A stretch of 35,976 bases of DNA from Brevundimonas subvibrioides (GCA_002280475.1 NCEB01000028.1:1-35976); one strand, 5' to 3'. Shown: positions 7,460 to 17,498, counted from the stretch's first letter. Made by a program: numbers and translations. Notes: a model not told the origin generated them from the sequence alone.

Positions 7460-8781
7460 TGACGACGCTCGACGTGAAACGGATCGATTGGGCCTCGCTC
7501 GACGGTCAGGGCAAGCATGATGCCCTAGCCCGCCCCGCGCGCCGCAGCGAGCGGGACGTGCAGGACGTGGTGCACGGCATCTTCGAACAGGTCGGCTTCT
7601 CCGGCGGTTCGGCGGTCAGCCAGTTCGCCGAGAAGATCGACGGCTTCAAGCCGCGCCGCATCGCCATCACCGATGCCGCCGTCGCCGAGGCCCGCGCGTC
7701 CCTGGCCCCCGCCGACGCCCGCGCCATCCGCATCGCCGCCGACAATGTCCGGGTCTTCCACGAGGCGACCCGGCCCGAGGACACCGCCTGGGTCGAGACC
7801 ACGCCGGGCGTCCGCTCGCGCCTTGTCTGGCGGCCGATCAAGGCGGCCGGAATCTATGTGCCCGGCGGCACCGCGCCGCTGTTTTCGTCGCTCCTGATGC
7901 AGGCGATCCCGGCCCAGGTCGCGGGGGTGACCGAGCGCGTGGTCGTCACCCCTCCGGCCAAGGACGGCAGCGTCCACCCCGCCATGATCCTGGCCGCCGC
8001 CGAGGCGGGTCTCGACGCGATCTGGCTGCTTGGCGGGGCCCAGGCCATCGCGGCCATGACCTATGGCGTGGTGCTGGACGACGGCGAGATTCCGGCCTGC
8101 GACAAGCTGTTCGGCCCCGGTAACGCCTTCGTCGCCGAGGCCAAGCGATACGCCGCCGCCCTGCCCGGCGGCCCGGCCGTGGACATGCCCGCGGGTCCGT
8201 CCGAGCTCATGGTCGTGGTCGACCGCGACGCCGCCCCCGAGATCGCCGCCGCCGACCTGCTCAGCCAGGCCGAACACGACGCCGACGCCCAGGTCATCCT
8301 GGTCTCCACCAGCCGCGCCAACCTCGACTACATCCTGACCGAGGTCGAACGGCAGGTCGCCACCCTGCCGCGCGAGGCCATCGCCCGCGCCAGCCTGAAC
8401 GAGGCCCGCGCCATCCTGGTCCGCGACGAGGAGACGGCCTGCGACGTCATCAATCTCTACGGCCCCGAGCACCTGGCGCTCCAGGTCGAGGAGCCCGAGG
8501 CGATGCTTCCGTCCATCCGCGCGGCGGGCGCCATCTTCGTCGGCCGGTTCGCGGCTGAGACACTCGGCGACTACGCCGCCGGCCCCAGCCACGTCCTGCC
8601 GACCGACGGTGGCGCGCGGACGCTGGGCGGCATCACCACCGCCAGCTTTATGACGTCGATGTCGGTCCAGACGGTGACGGCCGAAGGAGCCGCTGCGCTG
8701 GGGCCGATCGCGGCCCGGCTGGCGCGGCTGGAAGGCCTCGAAGCCCATGCGAGGGCGGCGGATATGAGGAGCGGGACATGA
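7459..8781 (+). CDS. hisD: Histidinol dehydrogenase
   Basis: A 440-residue NAD- and zinc-dependent enzyme that oxidises histidinol to histidine, the last two steps of the pathway. Typical motifs are YVPGGTAPLFSSLLMQAIPA, GGAQAIAAMTYG, DKLFGPGNAFVAEAKR, DMPAGPSE, LLSQAEHD, YGPEHLAL and DYAAGPSHVLPT. The Glu/His pair and zinc ligands lie in these blocks. The start ATG overlaps the hisG TGA by one base, so translation is coupled. A 146-bp hairpin repeat separates it from the next gene. Confidence 0.97.
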   Translation: MTTLDVKRIDWASLDGQGKHDALARPARRSERDVQDVVHGIFEQVGFSGGSAVSQFAEKIDGFKPRRIAITDAAVAEARASLAPADARAIRIAADNVRVFHEATRPEDTAWVETTPGVRSRLVWRPIKAAGIYVPGGTAPLFSSLLMQAIPAQVAGVTERVVVTPPAKDGSVHPAMILAAAEAGLDAIWLLGGAQAIAAMTYGVVLDDGEIPACDKLFGPGNAFVAEAKRYAAALPGGPAVDMPAGPSELMVVVDRDAAPEIAAADLLSQAEHDADAQVILVSTSRANLDYILTEVERQVATLPREAIARASLNEARAILVRDEETACDVINLYGPEHLALQVEEPEAMLPSIRAAGAIFVGRFAAETLGDYAAGPSHVLPTDGGARTLGGITTASFMTSMSVQTVTAEGAAALGPIAARLARLEGLEAHARAADMRSGT

Positions 8782-8794
8782 GGGCTGCGACGAC

Positions 8795-8940
8795 TTTCTC
8801 CCTCCCCTTCATGGGGAGGGATCGCGAGGCGTCAGCCGAGCGCGGGTGGGGTTCGAATCGGACATCGCACTCCGCATGCACGGGCCCCACCCTGGCTGCG
8901 CTTCGCTCCGCCGTCCCTCCCCATAAAGGGGAGGGAGAAA
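8795..8940 (+). repeat. 146-bp hairpin repeat between hisD and hisC*-hisB
   Basis: 27-bp terminal inverted repeats (8795-8821 and 8914-8940) differ at only one position, and each arm is itself a small hairpin (TCCCTCCCC with GGGGAGGGA). The interior also has GGGTGGGG pairing with CCCCACCC. The right arm ends 4 nt before the next ATG and supplies its only Shine-Dalgarno-like sequence (GGGGAGGGAG). It looks like a small non-autonomous element within an operon. Confidence 0.8.
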
Positions 8941-8944
8941 GCAG

Positions 8945-10372
8945 ATGACCCTCCCCGCCCCCTTCCCGCCGCTTGTCTCCGGCGCCGACGGCCTCGACCG
9001 CTACCCCGGCGACACCGCCGCGCTGGCCGCCCGCATGGCCCAGATCTACGGCGTCACCGCCGACAAAGTCCTGCCGGTCCGCGGCCTGACCCACGGGCTC
9101 GAGCTGGTCTGGCGCCTCGCCGCCCGCGACGCCGGCTCGGTCGAGGCCCCCGACGCAGAGCCCTACGCCGGACTGTCCCGCATCTATCGTGTCGCCAGCG
9201 GCGAGACCGTCGCCACCGTCGTCCGCGCACTCGGCTCGGCCGAGGCGGTGGCCGAGATGGCCGCTCGCCTCTCACCCGGCCTGCTGGTCGTGGACGAGGG
9301 CCTGGTCGAGTTCGCCGACGCCCCCTCCGCCGCCGCCTTGATCGGCGACCACGCGAACCTGGTCGTGCTCCGCAGCCTGTCCCTGGCCTACGGCCTCGCC
9401 GGCGCTCGCGTCGGAGCCGCCCTCGCCCAGCCCGAGACTCTGGCCCGCCTGTCCGAGGTCGTCGAACTCTACGCCCTGCCCGAGCCGCTGGTTCGACTGG
9501 CCATGCAGGCGCTCGACCCGTCCCGCATGATCGAGACCGCCGAACGCATCGCCGGCGTCCGTCGCGAGCGCGAGCGCCTGGTCCGCGAGATCGGCCGCGT
9601 CATGGTGGTGGAGCCCGGCGTCGGGCCGATCCTGATGGCCCGCCCCTCCGACATCGAGGCGGTGCTGGCCGACCTCGCCCGCTTCGGCGTCGCCGCCGAC
9701 CGCTCCGGCGATCGCCTCCGCCTGCCGGTGTCGCTCAAGCCCGAGGTCAACGACCGGCTGCTCGCCGCGCTGGGCCTCACGGTGGGCAAGACTCGCGCTC
9801 ACCGCACCGGCCAGGCCGTCCGCGATACGAAAGAGACCCGCATCGTCTGCGCCGTCGACTTGGACGCTACCGGCCCCATCAGGATCGAGACCGGCGTCGG
9901 CTTCTTCGACCACATGCTGGAACAGGTCGCGGCCCACGGCGGCTTCTCGCTGCGGCTCCAGTGCGAGGGCGACCTGCACACCGACCCGCACCACACCATC
10001 GAGGACAGCGCCATCGCGCTCGGTCAGGCCCTGAAACAGGCCTTGGGCGAGCGGCGCGGCATCGCTCGCTACGGCTTCGTCCTGGCCATGGACGAGGCCC
10101 AGGCGAACGTCGCCATCGACCTGTCGGGCCGTCCCTATCCGGTGTTCGAAGGCAGCTTCTCGACGCCCTTCATCGGCGAGTATCGCACCGACCTGACCGC
10201 CCACGTCTTCCGCTCCCTCGCCGAGCACCTGGGCGCGGCCGTCCACATCTCGGTCACGGGCGACGACGACCACCACAAGACCGAGGCCGTCTACAAGGGC
10301 TTCGGCCGCGCCCTGCGCCAGGCCATCCGCATCGAGGGCGACGCCGTGCCGTCGACCAAGGGGGTGCTGTGA
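8945..10372 (+). CDS. hisB: Fusion of a degenerate HisC-like aminotransferase domain and imidazoleglycerol-phosphate dehydratase (HisB)
   Basis: 475 residues. Residues 16-278 are recognisably HisC-like (LDRYPGD, VYGVTADKVL-like region, LLVVDEGLVEF, AYGLAGARVG) but shortened. The LNxNENP segment, the NPNNPTG block and the GAD phosphate contact are absent, and the PLP lysine of the FSKAYGLAG motif is Leu147 (CTG at 9383). It should not be an active transaminase. Residues 283-475 are a complete HisB: FFDHMLEQ, HHTIED (349-354), DDDHHKTEA and C-terminal PSTKGVL carry the metal ligands. The dehydratase half makes imidazole-acetol phosphate. An active HisC must be elsewhere in the genome. The N-terminal half may be a scaffold or regulatory relic. 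Confidence 0.9.
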   Translation: MTLPAPFPPLVSGADGLDRYPGDTAALAARMAQIYGVTADKVLPVRGLTHGLELVWRLAARDAGSVEAPDAEPYAGLSRIYRVASGETVATVVRALGSAEAVAEMAARLSPGLLVVDEGLVEFADAPSAAALIGDHANLVVLRSLSLAYGLAGARVGAALAQPETLARLSEVVELYALPEPLVRLAMQALDPSRMIETAERIAGVRRERERLVREIGRVMVVEPGVGPILMARPSDIEAVLADLARFGVAADRSGDRLRLPVSLKPEVNDRLLAALGLTVGKTRAHRTGQAVRDTKETRIVCAVDLDATGPIRIETGVGFFDHMLEQVAAHGGFSLRLQCEGDLHTDPHHTIEDSAIALGQALKQALGERRGIARYGFVLAMDEAQANVAIDLSGRPYPVFEGSFSTPFIGEYRTDLTAHVFRSLAEHLGAAVHISVTGDDDHHKTEAVYKGFGRALRQAIRIEGDAVPSTKGVL

Positions 10373-10382
10373 TGGGCGCTCT

Positions 10383-10504
10383 CCAAATCCTCCCCCGTTG
10401 GGGGAGGTGGATGCGTAGCGAAGCGAAGCAGACGGAGGGGGCCCGGGCCAAACGCCATCGTGCGCGGTTGGCCCCCCCCACCCCTTCGCCGTCCCCCCCC
10501 CCCC
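10383..10504 (+). repeat. Hairpin repeat family A with C homopolymers, at the broken hisH start
   Basis: CCTCCCCCGTTGGGGGAGG at 10389-10407 is a 19-nt hairpin, followed by sequence matching the minus strand of 38-125. From about 10470 the sequence becomes runs of C (8 and 12 or more), which lead straight into mid-hisH coding sequence. The expected second half of the element and the hisH 5' end are missing, as if reads collapsed at the hairpin. Confidence 0.7.
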
Positions 10505-10996
10505 GCCGAGGCCGAGCGCCTCGTCCTGCCCGGCGTCGGCGCCGCCGGCTACGCCATGAACCGCATGGCCGAGCTGGGCCTGACCGACATCATCAAGGCC
10601 TTCTCCCGCCCCCTGCTCGGCCTGTGCCTGGGCCAGCAGTTGCTGTTCGCCGAGAGCGAGGAGAACGGCGGGGCGACCATGCTGGGCTTCATCCCCGGCC
10701 GCGTCACCCGCATGCCCGTGCGCGACGACCTGCCCGTGCCGCACATGGGGTGGTCCCAGCTGAACACCCTGTCCGACGACCCGATCCTGGAGGGCGTGCG
10801 GGACGGCGACTACGCCTATTTCGTCCACTCCTACGTCTGCCCCGACACGCCCGCGACCATCGCCTGCGCCGACTATGGAGCATCGGTTCCGGCCATGGTC
10901 CGCAGCGGCAACCGCTGGGGCTGCCAGTTCCACCCCGAGCGCTCGGCCGCCGCCGGTGCCCGCATCCTGAAGAACTTCCTCGAGCTGCCCGCATGA
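10460..10996 (+). CDS. hisH: Imidazole glycerol phosphate synthase glutaminase subunit, 5' end missing
   Basis: Similarity to HisH starts at about 10505 (AEAERLVLPGVG) and runs to the stop. The catalytic triad is present: Cys in GLCLGQQLLF, and His and Glu in QFHPERS. HisH supplies ammonia to HisF. About 45 N-terminal residues, including the DYGxGN motif, are absent; upstream in this frame are only proline/arginine codons from C homopolymers, so the apparent start at 10460 is not real. Either the gene is truncated by a repeat or the assembly is wrong here; the second is more likely because the rest of the operon is intact. The stop overlaps hisA (ATGA). Confidence 0.8.
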   Translation: MRGWPPPPLRRPPPPAEAERLVLPGVGAAGYAMNRMAELGLTDIIKAFSRPLLGLCLGQQLLFAESEENGGATMLGFIPGRVTRMPVRDDLPVPHMGWSQLNTLSDDPILEGVRDGDYAYFVHSYVCPDTPATIACADYGASVPAMVRSGNRWGCQFHPERSAAAGARILKNFLELPA

Positions 10997-11727
10997 TCGT
11001 CTATCCCGCCATCGACCTGCGCGGCGGCAAGTGCGTGCGGCTGATGCACGGCCGGTTCGACCAGGTCACCGAATACGACCCCGACCCGGTCGCCCGCCTG
11101 ACCGCCTTCGCCGACGAGGGGGCCCAGTGGGTGCACGTCGTCGATCTGGACGGCGCCGAGGCCGGCCGGGCGGTCCAGCACGACCTGATCGGTCGGCTGG
11201 CGGCGACCCACCTCGGCCACATCCAGTCAGGTGGGGGCGTCCGCTCGGTCGAGGATGTCGAACGGCTTCTGACGGCCGGGGTCTCCCGCGTCGTGGTCGG
11301 ATCGCTGGCCGTGACAAAGCCCGACGCCGTCGCCGAATGGCTGGCCCGCTTCGGCCCCGAGCGCCTGACCCTGGCCTTCGACGTCCGCGTAGCGGAAGAC
11401 GGCGTGCCGACGCCCGCGCTCAAGGGCTGGACCGAGGCGGCCGGGTTCGATCTGTGGACAGCGATCGACCGCTATCCGGCTGGAACCCTGTCCCATGTCC
11501 TTGTCACCGATGTCGGCCGCGACGGTGCCCTGACCGGCCCCAACCTCGACCTTCTGGCCGAGGTCGTCCGCCGTCGTCCGGAGCTGAAGGTCCAGGCGTC
11601 GGGCGGCGTCGCTAACCTGGAAGACCTGAAGGCCTGCGCCGACATCGGCTGCGACGGCGCCATCACCGGCCGCGCCATCTACGAAGGCCGCTTCACGGTC
11701 GCCCAGGCCATCGAGGCGGTCGGATGA
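10993..11727 (+). CDS. hisA: ProFAR isomerase
   Basis: A 244-residue (beta/alpha)8 barrel that isomerises ProFAR to PRFAR in histidine synthesis. The two catalytic aspartates are in YPAIDLRGGKCVRL and VTDVGRDGALTGPN; phosphate-binding loops are SGGGVRS and ASGGVANLED. The start ATG overlaps the hisH stop. A 127-bp hairpin repeat separates it from hisF. Confidence 0.97.
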   Translation: MIVYPAIDLRGGKCVRLMHGRFDQVTEYDPDPVARLTAFADEGAQWVHVVDLDGAEAGRAVQHDLIGRLAATHLGHIQSGGGVRSVEDVERLLTAGVSRVVVGSLAVTKPDAVAEWLARFGPERLTLAFDVRVAEDGVPTPALKGWTEAAGFDLWTAIDRYPAGTLSHVLVTDVGRDGALTGPNLDLLAEVVRRRPELKVQASGGVANLEDLKACADIGCDGAITGRAIYEGRFTVAQAIEAVG

Positions 11728-11741
11728 GCCTCTCTCTCTTC

Positions 11742-11868
11742 CGCTCATCCCCGCGAAAGCGGGGACCCAGTGCTTTGGGCGATGACTTGAACCCACTAAT
11801 TCGCGCTGCCGATCCCGGACACCCCGCCTCACAACAGGACTGGGTCCCCGCTTTCGCGGGGATGAGCG
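11742..11868. repeat. 127-bp hairpin repeat, family B, copy 1 (hisA-hisF)
   Basis: Terminal inverted repeats of 30 bp (11742-11771 and 11839-11868) are perfect; each arm contains a CCCCGCG/CGCGGGG-type hairpin. Length and the internal motif next to the left arm (TGCTTTGGGCGAT) match the copy at 14781-14907. It lies between hisA and hisF, 22 nt before the hisF ATG. No coding capacity was seen. Confidence 0.85.
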
Positions 11869-11890
11869 GAGTATTGGGGCGTCAGACCCC

Positions 11891-12654
<764 letters not shown>

Positions 12655-12658
<4 letters not shown>

Positions 12659-13278
12659 TCGATCCTACGACCCTCGACTTCGACAAGGGCGGTGGCCTGA
12701 TCCCCGCGATCGTGCAGGACGCCGACACGCTCCAGGTCCTCACCCTCGCCTACATGGACCGCGCGGCGCTGGACGAGACGGTCCAGTCCGGCGAGGCCAC
12801 CTTCTTCTCGCGCAGCCGGGGCGGACGGTGGAGAAAGGGCGAGACCAGCGGCAACCGGCTGAGCGTCGTCTCCATCACGCCCGACTGCGACGGCGACGCC
12901 CTGGTCCTCGCCGTCCGTCCGATGGGCCCGGCCTGCCACCTCGGCACCACCAGCTGTTTCGGCGAGGCCGACGCCCCGGGCCTGGGCCGCATCGCCCGAC
13001 TGGAGCGGACCATCGCCGAACGCGCCTCGGCCGACCCGGAGTCCAGCTGGACCGCCAAACTGCTGGCGCAGGGTCCGAAACGCGCGTCCCAGAAGGTTGG
13101 CGAGGAGGGCGTCGAGACCGCGCTGGCCGGTGCCGCCGGGCCAGATGAGGAGCTCGCGTCCGAGGCGGCGGACCTGATCTATCACTTGCTCGTTCTGTTA
13201 CGGTCGCGTCACTTGTCGTTTCAGGCGGTGCTGGACGTGTTGGCCTCGCGCGAGCGACCGGCCAAACAGCCACAATAG
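12655..13278 (+). CDS. hisI: Bifunctional phosphoribosyl-AMP cyclohydrolase / phosphoribosyl-ATP pyrophosphatase
   Basis: A 207-residue HisIE fusion. Residues 1-113 are His[11 protein letters not shown], the metal site [11 protein letters not shown], and the zinc Cys/His [10 protein letters not shown]. Residues 115-207 are His[18 protein letters not shown] and the [13 protein letters not shown] helix. Together they carry out steps 2 and 3 of the pathway. Many alphaproteobacteria encode HisI and HisE separately, so the fusion is worth noting. It overlaps hisF by 4 nt and ends 42 nt before zwf; no strong terminator was seen in between. Confidence 0.95.
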
Positions 13279-13320
13279 GTCACGGAGGCTCGATCCTCCG
13301 GTCATGGGAGACGAGCGGGC

Positions 13321-14772
13321 ATGACGGCACTGGTGCTGTTCGGCGGCGGCGGCGATCTGGCGATGCGGATGCTTCTTCCGTCGCTGTATTTCCTCGAGCA
13401 TGACGGACTGCTGCCCGAGGGCCTCAAGATCATCGGCGCGGCCCGCTCCGAAGAAACCCGCGAGGAATACATCGCCAAGGTCCGCGCCGCGGTCCAGGGC
13501 AAGGCCGACGGTCACTGGTCCGACGACGCCTGGGCAAAGATGGAAGCCCGTCTCGACTACCTCGCCGTCGACGCCACCTCGGCCGAAAGCCTCAAGCCCC
13601 TCCGCGACAAGGTGGGCGACGGGTCGGTCACCAGCTTCCTCGCCGTCTCGCCGTCGCTCTATGCCCGGATCGTCACCGCCATGCGGGCGGCGGGTCTGGC
13701 CGAACCCGAGGATCGTGTCGTCCTGGAAAAGCCGGTGGGCCGCGACCTGGACAGCTTCCGCGCCATCGACGACGCGGTGGCCGATGCCTTCGGCGAACAT
13801 CAAGTGTTCCGCATCGACCACTATCTGGGCAAGGAGACCGTCCAGAACCTGATCGCCCTGCGGTTCGGCAACACCATCTTCGAGCCGCTCTGGAACAACC
13901 TGTCGATCGACCACGTCCAGATCACGGTGGGCGAGACCGTCGGCGTCGGTGACCGCTGGCCCTACTACGACGAGTACGGTGCGCTTCGCGACATGCTGCA
14001 GAACCACATGCTGCAGCTGCTGTGCCTCGTCGCCATGGAGCCGCCCTCGGACCTCGACCCGGACTCGGTGCGCAACGAGAAGGTGAAGGTGCTTCGGTCG
14101 CTGCGCCCCGTCACGCCGGACGAGGTCGAGCGCGTCACCGTGCGCGGCCAGTATGTTTCGGGCACCGTCGAGGGTGCCCGCGTCAAAGGCTATGACGAGG
14201 AGCGCGGGGCGGACTCGGACACCGAGACCTTTGTCGCCATCCGCGCCGATATCGATAACTGGCGCTGGGCGGGCGTGCCCTTCTTCATGCGCACCGGCAA
14301 GCGGTTGCCCGAAAAGCGCACCGAGATCGTCATCCAGTTCAAGCCGGTGCCGCACTCCATCTTCGACCGCGACTCGCGCGGCGAGGCGCGCGCCAACCGC
14401 ATGGTCATCGAGCTCCAGCCCGAGGAGGACATCTCGCTCACCGTGATGAACAAACGTCCCGGTCTGGACCAGAAGATGCAGCTCCAGCGCATCGACATGT
14501 CCCTGTCCTGGGGCGTGGGCCAGAAGGGGGCGGAGCCGCCGCGCCGCCGCATCGCCTATGAGCGGCTCTTGCTGGATGCATTGAACGGCGACTCCACCCT
14601 GTTCGTCCGCCGCGACGAGGCGGAGAAGGCCTGGGAATGGGTCGACGGCGTCTCGGCGTCCTGGGCCGAGGGCAAGGTCAAGCCCATGCCCTATCGCGCG
14701 GGCACCTGGGGTCCGGACGCCGCGGACCTTCTGCTGGCGCGCACCGGCCGGGAGTGGAAGACCAATGGGTAA
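13321..14772 (+). CDS. zwf: Glucose-6-phosphate 1-dehydrogenase
   Basis: A 483-residue enzyme that oxidises glucose-6-phosphate to 6-phosphogluconolactone, entry to the Entner-Doudoroff pathway. It has the nucleotide loop LFGGGGDLAMRMLLPSLY (the usual GASGDL is GGGGDL here), the active-site RIDHYLGKETVQNLI, and FFMRTGKRLPEK. A GGGAG lies 10 nt before the ATG. It is the first gene of zwf-pgl-edd-glk, as in Caulobacter. Confidence 0.96.
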   Translation: MTALVLFGGGGDLAMRMLLPSLYFLEHDGLLPEGLKIIGAARSEETREEYIAKVRAAVQGKADGHWSDDAWAKMEARLDYLAVDATSAESLKPLRDKVGDGSVTSFLAVSPSLYARIVTAMRAAGLAEPEDRVVLEKPVGRDLDSFRAIDDAVADAFGEHQVFRIDHYLGKETVQNLIALRFGNTIFEPLWNNLSIDHVQITVGETVGVGDRWPYYDEYGALRDMLQNHMLQLLCLVAMEPPSDLDPDSVRNEKVKVLRSLRPVTPDEVERVTVRGQYVSGTVEGARVKGYDEERGADSDTETFVAIRADIDNWRWAGVPFFMRTGKRLPEKRTEIVIQFKPVPHSIFDRDSRGEARANRMVIELQPEEDISLTVMNKRPGLDQKMQLQRIDMSLSWGVGQKGAEPPRRRIAYERLLLDALNGDSTLFVRRDEAEKAWEWVDGVSASWAEGKVKPMPYRAGTWGPDAADLLLARTGREWKTNG

Positions 14773-14780
14773 TCTCTTTC

Positions 14781-14907
14781 CGCTCATCCCCGCGAAGGCG
14801 GGGACCCAGTGCTTTGGGCGATCAATGGCCGAGTTGGCGTTGACGAGCCTATCCCCGACGCCCTGCCTCATTTCAGACCTGGGTCCCCGCTTTCGCGGGG
14901 ATGAGCG
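14781..14907. repeat. 127-bp hairpin repeat, family B, copy 2 (zwf-pgl)
   Basis: The left arm (14781-14810) and right arm (14879-14907) are near-perfect inverted repeats and nearly identical to those at 11742-11868; total length is the same, 127 bp. The interior shares TGCTTTGGGCGAT but is otherwise different. The right arm runs into the pgl start: it holds an in-frame ATG (14901) and the GGGGATGAG that may serve as Shine-Dalgarno for the ATG at 14916. Confidence 0.85.
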
Positions 14908-14915
14908 GTAATGAA

Positions 14916-15620
14916 ATGAGCCAGATCGAATCCTTCCCCGACACCGACGCCTGGGCCGCCGCCATCGCCGCGCGGCTGGAGGAAAGCCTCGCCGCTGCCG
15001 TCATCGCCAACGGCCGCGCCGTCTTCGCCGGTCCCGGCGGCACGACACCTTCGCCGATCTACGCCCGCCTCGCCCAGGCCGACATCGGCTGGGACCGCAT
15101 CGCCGTCACCCTGGTCGACGAGCGCCATGTGCCGGAGACCTCGCCGGACTCCAACGCTCGGCTGATCCGGGACGTCCTCCTGCAAGGCCCGGCCGCCGCC
15201 GCCCGCTTCATCCCGCTCCATTCCCCCGCCGTGACCGTCGATCGCGCCGCCGCGCTCGCCGCCCACGCCCTGGCCCAGGCCGGAGACCGCCTCGATGCCG
15301 TCCTTCTCGGTATGGGAGAGGATGGCCATATCTGCTCGATGTTCCCGGACAGCCCAACGCTGAGGACGCTGCTGACACCGACGCTGAAGCCGACGGTGCT
15401 GGGCGTGCCGCACGGCCGCGATGGTGCCGCCCCGCCGCAGGAGCGGCTGTCGATCAACCTGCCCTGGCTGATCTCCGCCGATCGCGTTGTCCTGGGCCTG
15501 AAAGGCGCGGTGAAGCGTTCCGTCTTCGAACGCGAGGCCGAGGGCGATCCAGCGACCCAGCCCATCGCCGCCCTGATCGCGGCGAAAGTCCCGCTCGAAG
15601 TCGTCTGGACGGAAGGCTAA
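14916..15620 (+). CDS. pgl: 6-phosphogluconolactonase
   Basis: A 234-residue SOL/DevB-type lactonase that hydrolyses 6-phosphogluconolactone. Family motifs are VFAGPGGTTPSPIY, VTLVDERHVP followed by SNARLI, and LLGMGEDGHICSMFP. The ATG at 14916 is chosen over 14901 because the latter lies inside the repeat arm and adds only five residues. It ends 3 nt before edd. Confidence 0.94.
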   Translation: MSQIESFPDTDAWAAAIAARLEESLAAAVIANGRAVFAGPGGTTPSPIYARLAQADIGWDRIAVTLVDERHVPETSPDSNARLIRDVLLQGPAAAARFIPLHSPAVTVDRAAALAAHALAQAGDRLDAVLLGMGEDGHICSMFPDSPTLRTLLTPTLKPTVLGVPHGRDGAAPPQERLSINLPWLISADRVVLGLKGAVKRSVFEREAEGDPATQPIAALIAAKVPLEVVWTEG

Positions 15621-15623
15621 GCC

Positions 15624-17498
15624 ATGCCCCTTCATCCCGTGGTCAAAGAGGTCACCGACCGCATCGTCGCGCGTTCCAAGGAGTCGCGCGCCGATTATCT
15701 CCGCCGCATGGACGCCGCCCGCGATTCCGGCGTCGGTCGCGCCAAACTGTCCTGCGCCAACTGGGCCCACGCCTTCGCGGGCCAGACCATCGCCGACAAG
15801 CTGACGGCCATGACGGGCAAGACGCCCAATGTCGGGATCGTCACCGCCTACAACGACATGCTCTCGGCGCATCAGCCGTTCGAGCGCTTCCCCCAGGTGA
15901 TCCGCGACGCGGTGCGCGAGGTCGGTGCCACGGCCCAGGTCGCGGGCGGCACCCCCGCCATGTGCGACGGCGTCACCCAGGGCCGGCCCGGCATGGAGCT
16001 GTCGCTGTTCAGCCGCGACGTCATCGCCATGTCGGTCGGCATCGCCCTGACCCATGACGCCTTCGACGCCGCCTTGTGTCTGGGCGTGTGCGACAAGATC
16101 GTGCCGGGCCTGTTCATGGGCTCGCTCGCGTTCGGCCACCTGCCCGTGATCTTCGCGCCCGCCGGGCCCATGCCCAGCGGCATTCCCAACGCCGAGAAGG
16201 CCCGCGTCCGCGCCGAATACGCCCAAGGGAAAGTGGACCGCGACGTCCTGCTGGCCTCGGAGATCGGCTCTTATCACTCGCCCGGCACCTGCACCTTCTA
16301 CGGCACGGCCAACTCCAACCAGATGATGATGGAGCTGGGCGGGCTGCACCTGCCTTCGACCGCCTTCGTCCATCCGGAGACGGGGCTTCGCGACGCCCTG
16401 ACCGCCGCCGCCGCCAAACAGGCGGTCCAGCTGGCCGAGAGCGGGACCGGCCGGATGGCCGACGTCATCGACGAAAAGTCCATCGTCAACATGATCGTGG
16501 CCCTTCTGGCCACCGGCGGCTCGACCAACCACGCCATCCACCTGGTCGCCATGGCCCGCGCGGCCGGTGTCCTGATCGACTGGACCGACATGGACCAGCT
16601 GTCGTCCGTCACGCCGCTTCTGGCGCGGGTCTATCCGAACGGCTCGGCCGACGTGAACGCGTTTCAGGCGGCCGGCGGCGTCGCCTTCGTCGCGCGCGAA
16701 CTGGCCGAGGCGGGCCACATCCACGCCGACGTCCAGACCGTCATGGGCCCGGGCATCCATCACTATTTCCAGGAGCCCTCGCTGATCGACGGCGACCTTG
16801 TCTGGCGCGACGGCGTGGCCCAGAGCCTCGACACCGACATCCTGCGACCCGCCTCGGACCCCTTCGACAAGGAGGGCGGCCTGCGCCTCGTTCACGGCAA
16901 TCTCGGCCGCGCCGTCATCAAGATCTCGGCGGTCAAGCCCCAGCACCGGATCGTCGAGGCCCCTGCCCACGTCTTCGACAGCCAGGAGGATGTACTGGCG
17001 GCCTTCCAGGCGGGCCAACTGGATCAGGGCGGCGTCATCGTCCTGCGCTTCCAGGGGCCCAAGGCCAACGGCATGCCCGAGCTGCATTCCCTGTCGCCCC
17101 TGATGAGCGTGCTGCAGGATCGCGGCCTGCCCATCGCCCTCGTTACCGACGGACGGATGTCGGGCGCGTCGGGCAAGACGCCCGCCGCCATCCACGTCAC
17201 GCCCGAGGCTCTGGAGGGCGGCCCCCTCGCCTATGTGAAGACCGGCGACATCGTCCGCCTCGACGCCGAGGCGGGCGTGCTGACCACCACCGCCGACCTC
17301 TCGGCCCGTCCCGCCGCCAGGGCGCATGACGTCCAGTCCTGGGGCTATGGCCGCGAACTGTTCGGGGCCTTCCGCGCCGCCGTGTCTTCCGCCGAGCAGG
17401 GCGCGTCCGTCTGTTTTCAGGCGGCGGCGACGGCACGCCAGCCCGAGCTCCGTGACGTCGCCGATCACAACATCCAGAACCGGGCCATCGACGCATGA
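15624..17498 (+). CDS. edd: Phosphogluconate dehydratase
   Basis: A 624-residue IlvD/Edd-family [4Fe-4S] enzyme that dehydrates 6-phosphogluconate to KDPG. Cluster and active-site blocks are [47 protein letters not shown] and [19 protein letters not shown]. It sits 3 nt after pgl and overlaps glk by 4 nt, so the four genes form one operon. The KDPG aldolase gene (eda) is not in the window. Confidence 0.97.
   Translation: MPLHPVVKEVTDRIVARSKESRADYLRRMDAARDSGVGRAKLSCANWAHAFAGQTIADKLTAMTGKTPNVGIVTAYNDMLSAHQPFERFPQVIRDAVREVGATAQVAGGTPAMCDGVTQGRPGMELSLFSRDVIAMSVGIALTHDAFDAALCLGVCDKIVPGLFMGSLAFGHLPVIFAPAGPMPSGIPNAEKARVRAEYAQGKVDRDVLLASEIGSYHSPGTCTFYGTANSNQMMMELGGLHLPSTAFVHPETGLRDALTAAAAKQAVQLAESGTGRMADVIDEKSIVNMIVALLATGGSTNHAIHLVAMARAAGVLIDWTDMDQLSSVTPLLARVYPNGSADVNAFQAAGGVAFVARELAEAGHIHADVQTVMGPGIHHYFQEPSLIDGDLVWRDGVAQSLDTDILRPASDPFDKEGGLRLVHGNLGRAVIKISAVKPQHRIVEAPAHVFDSQEDVLAAFQAGQLDQGGVIVLRFQGPKANGMPELHSLSPLMSVLQDRGLPIALVTDGRMSGASGKTPAAIHVTPEALEGGPLAYVKTGDIVRLDAEAGVLTTTADLSARPAARAHDVQSWGYGRELFGAFRAAVSSAEQGASVCFQAAATARQPELRDVADHNIQNRAIDA

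Noticed and set aside
10460..10504. N-terminal Pro/Arg-rich codons of the hisH frame as real protein
   Set aside because: They translate C homopolymers and repeat sequence and have no counterpart in HisH.
13198..14871. A 557-codon leftward frame opposite zwf
   Set aside because: Antisense to a clear glucose-6-phosphate dehydrogenase and without protein-like motifs.
14868..17468. A long leftward open frame (866 codons) opposite pgl and edd
   Set aside because: It is Gly/Asp/Arg-rich with no domain and is exactly antisense to two well-conserved enzymes; a high-GC shadow.
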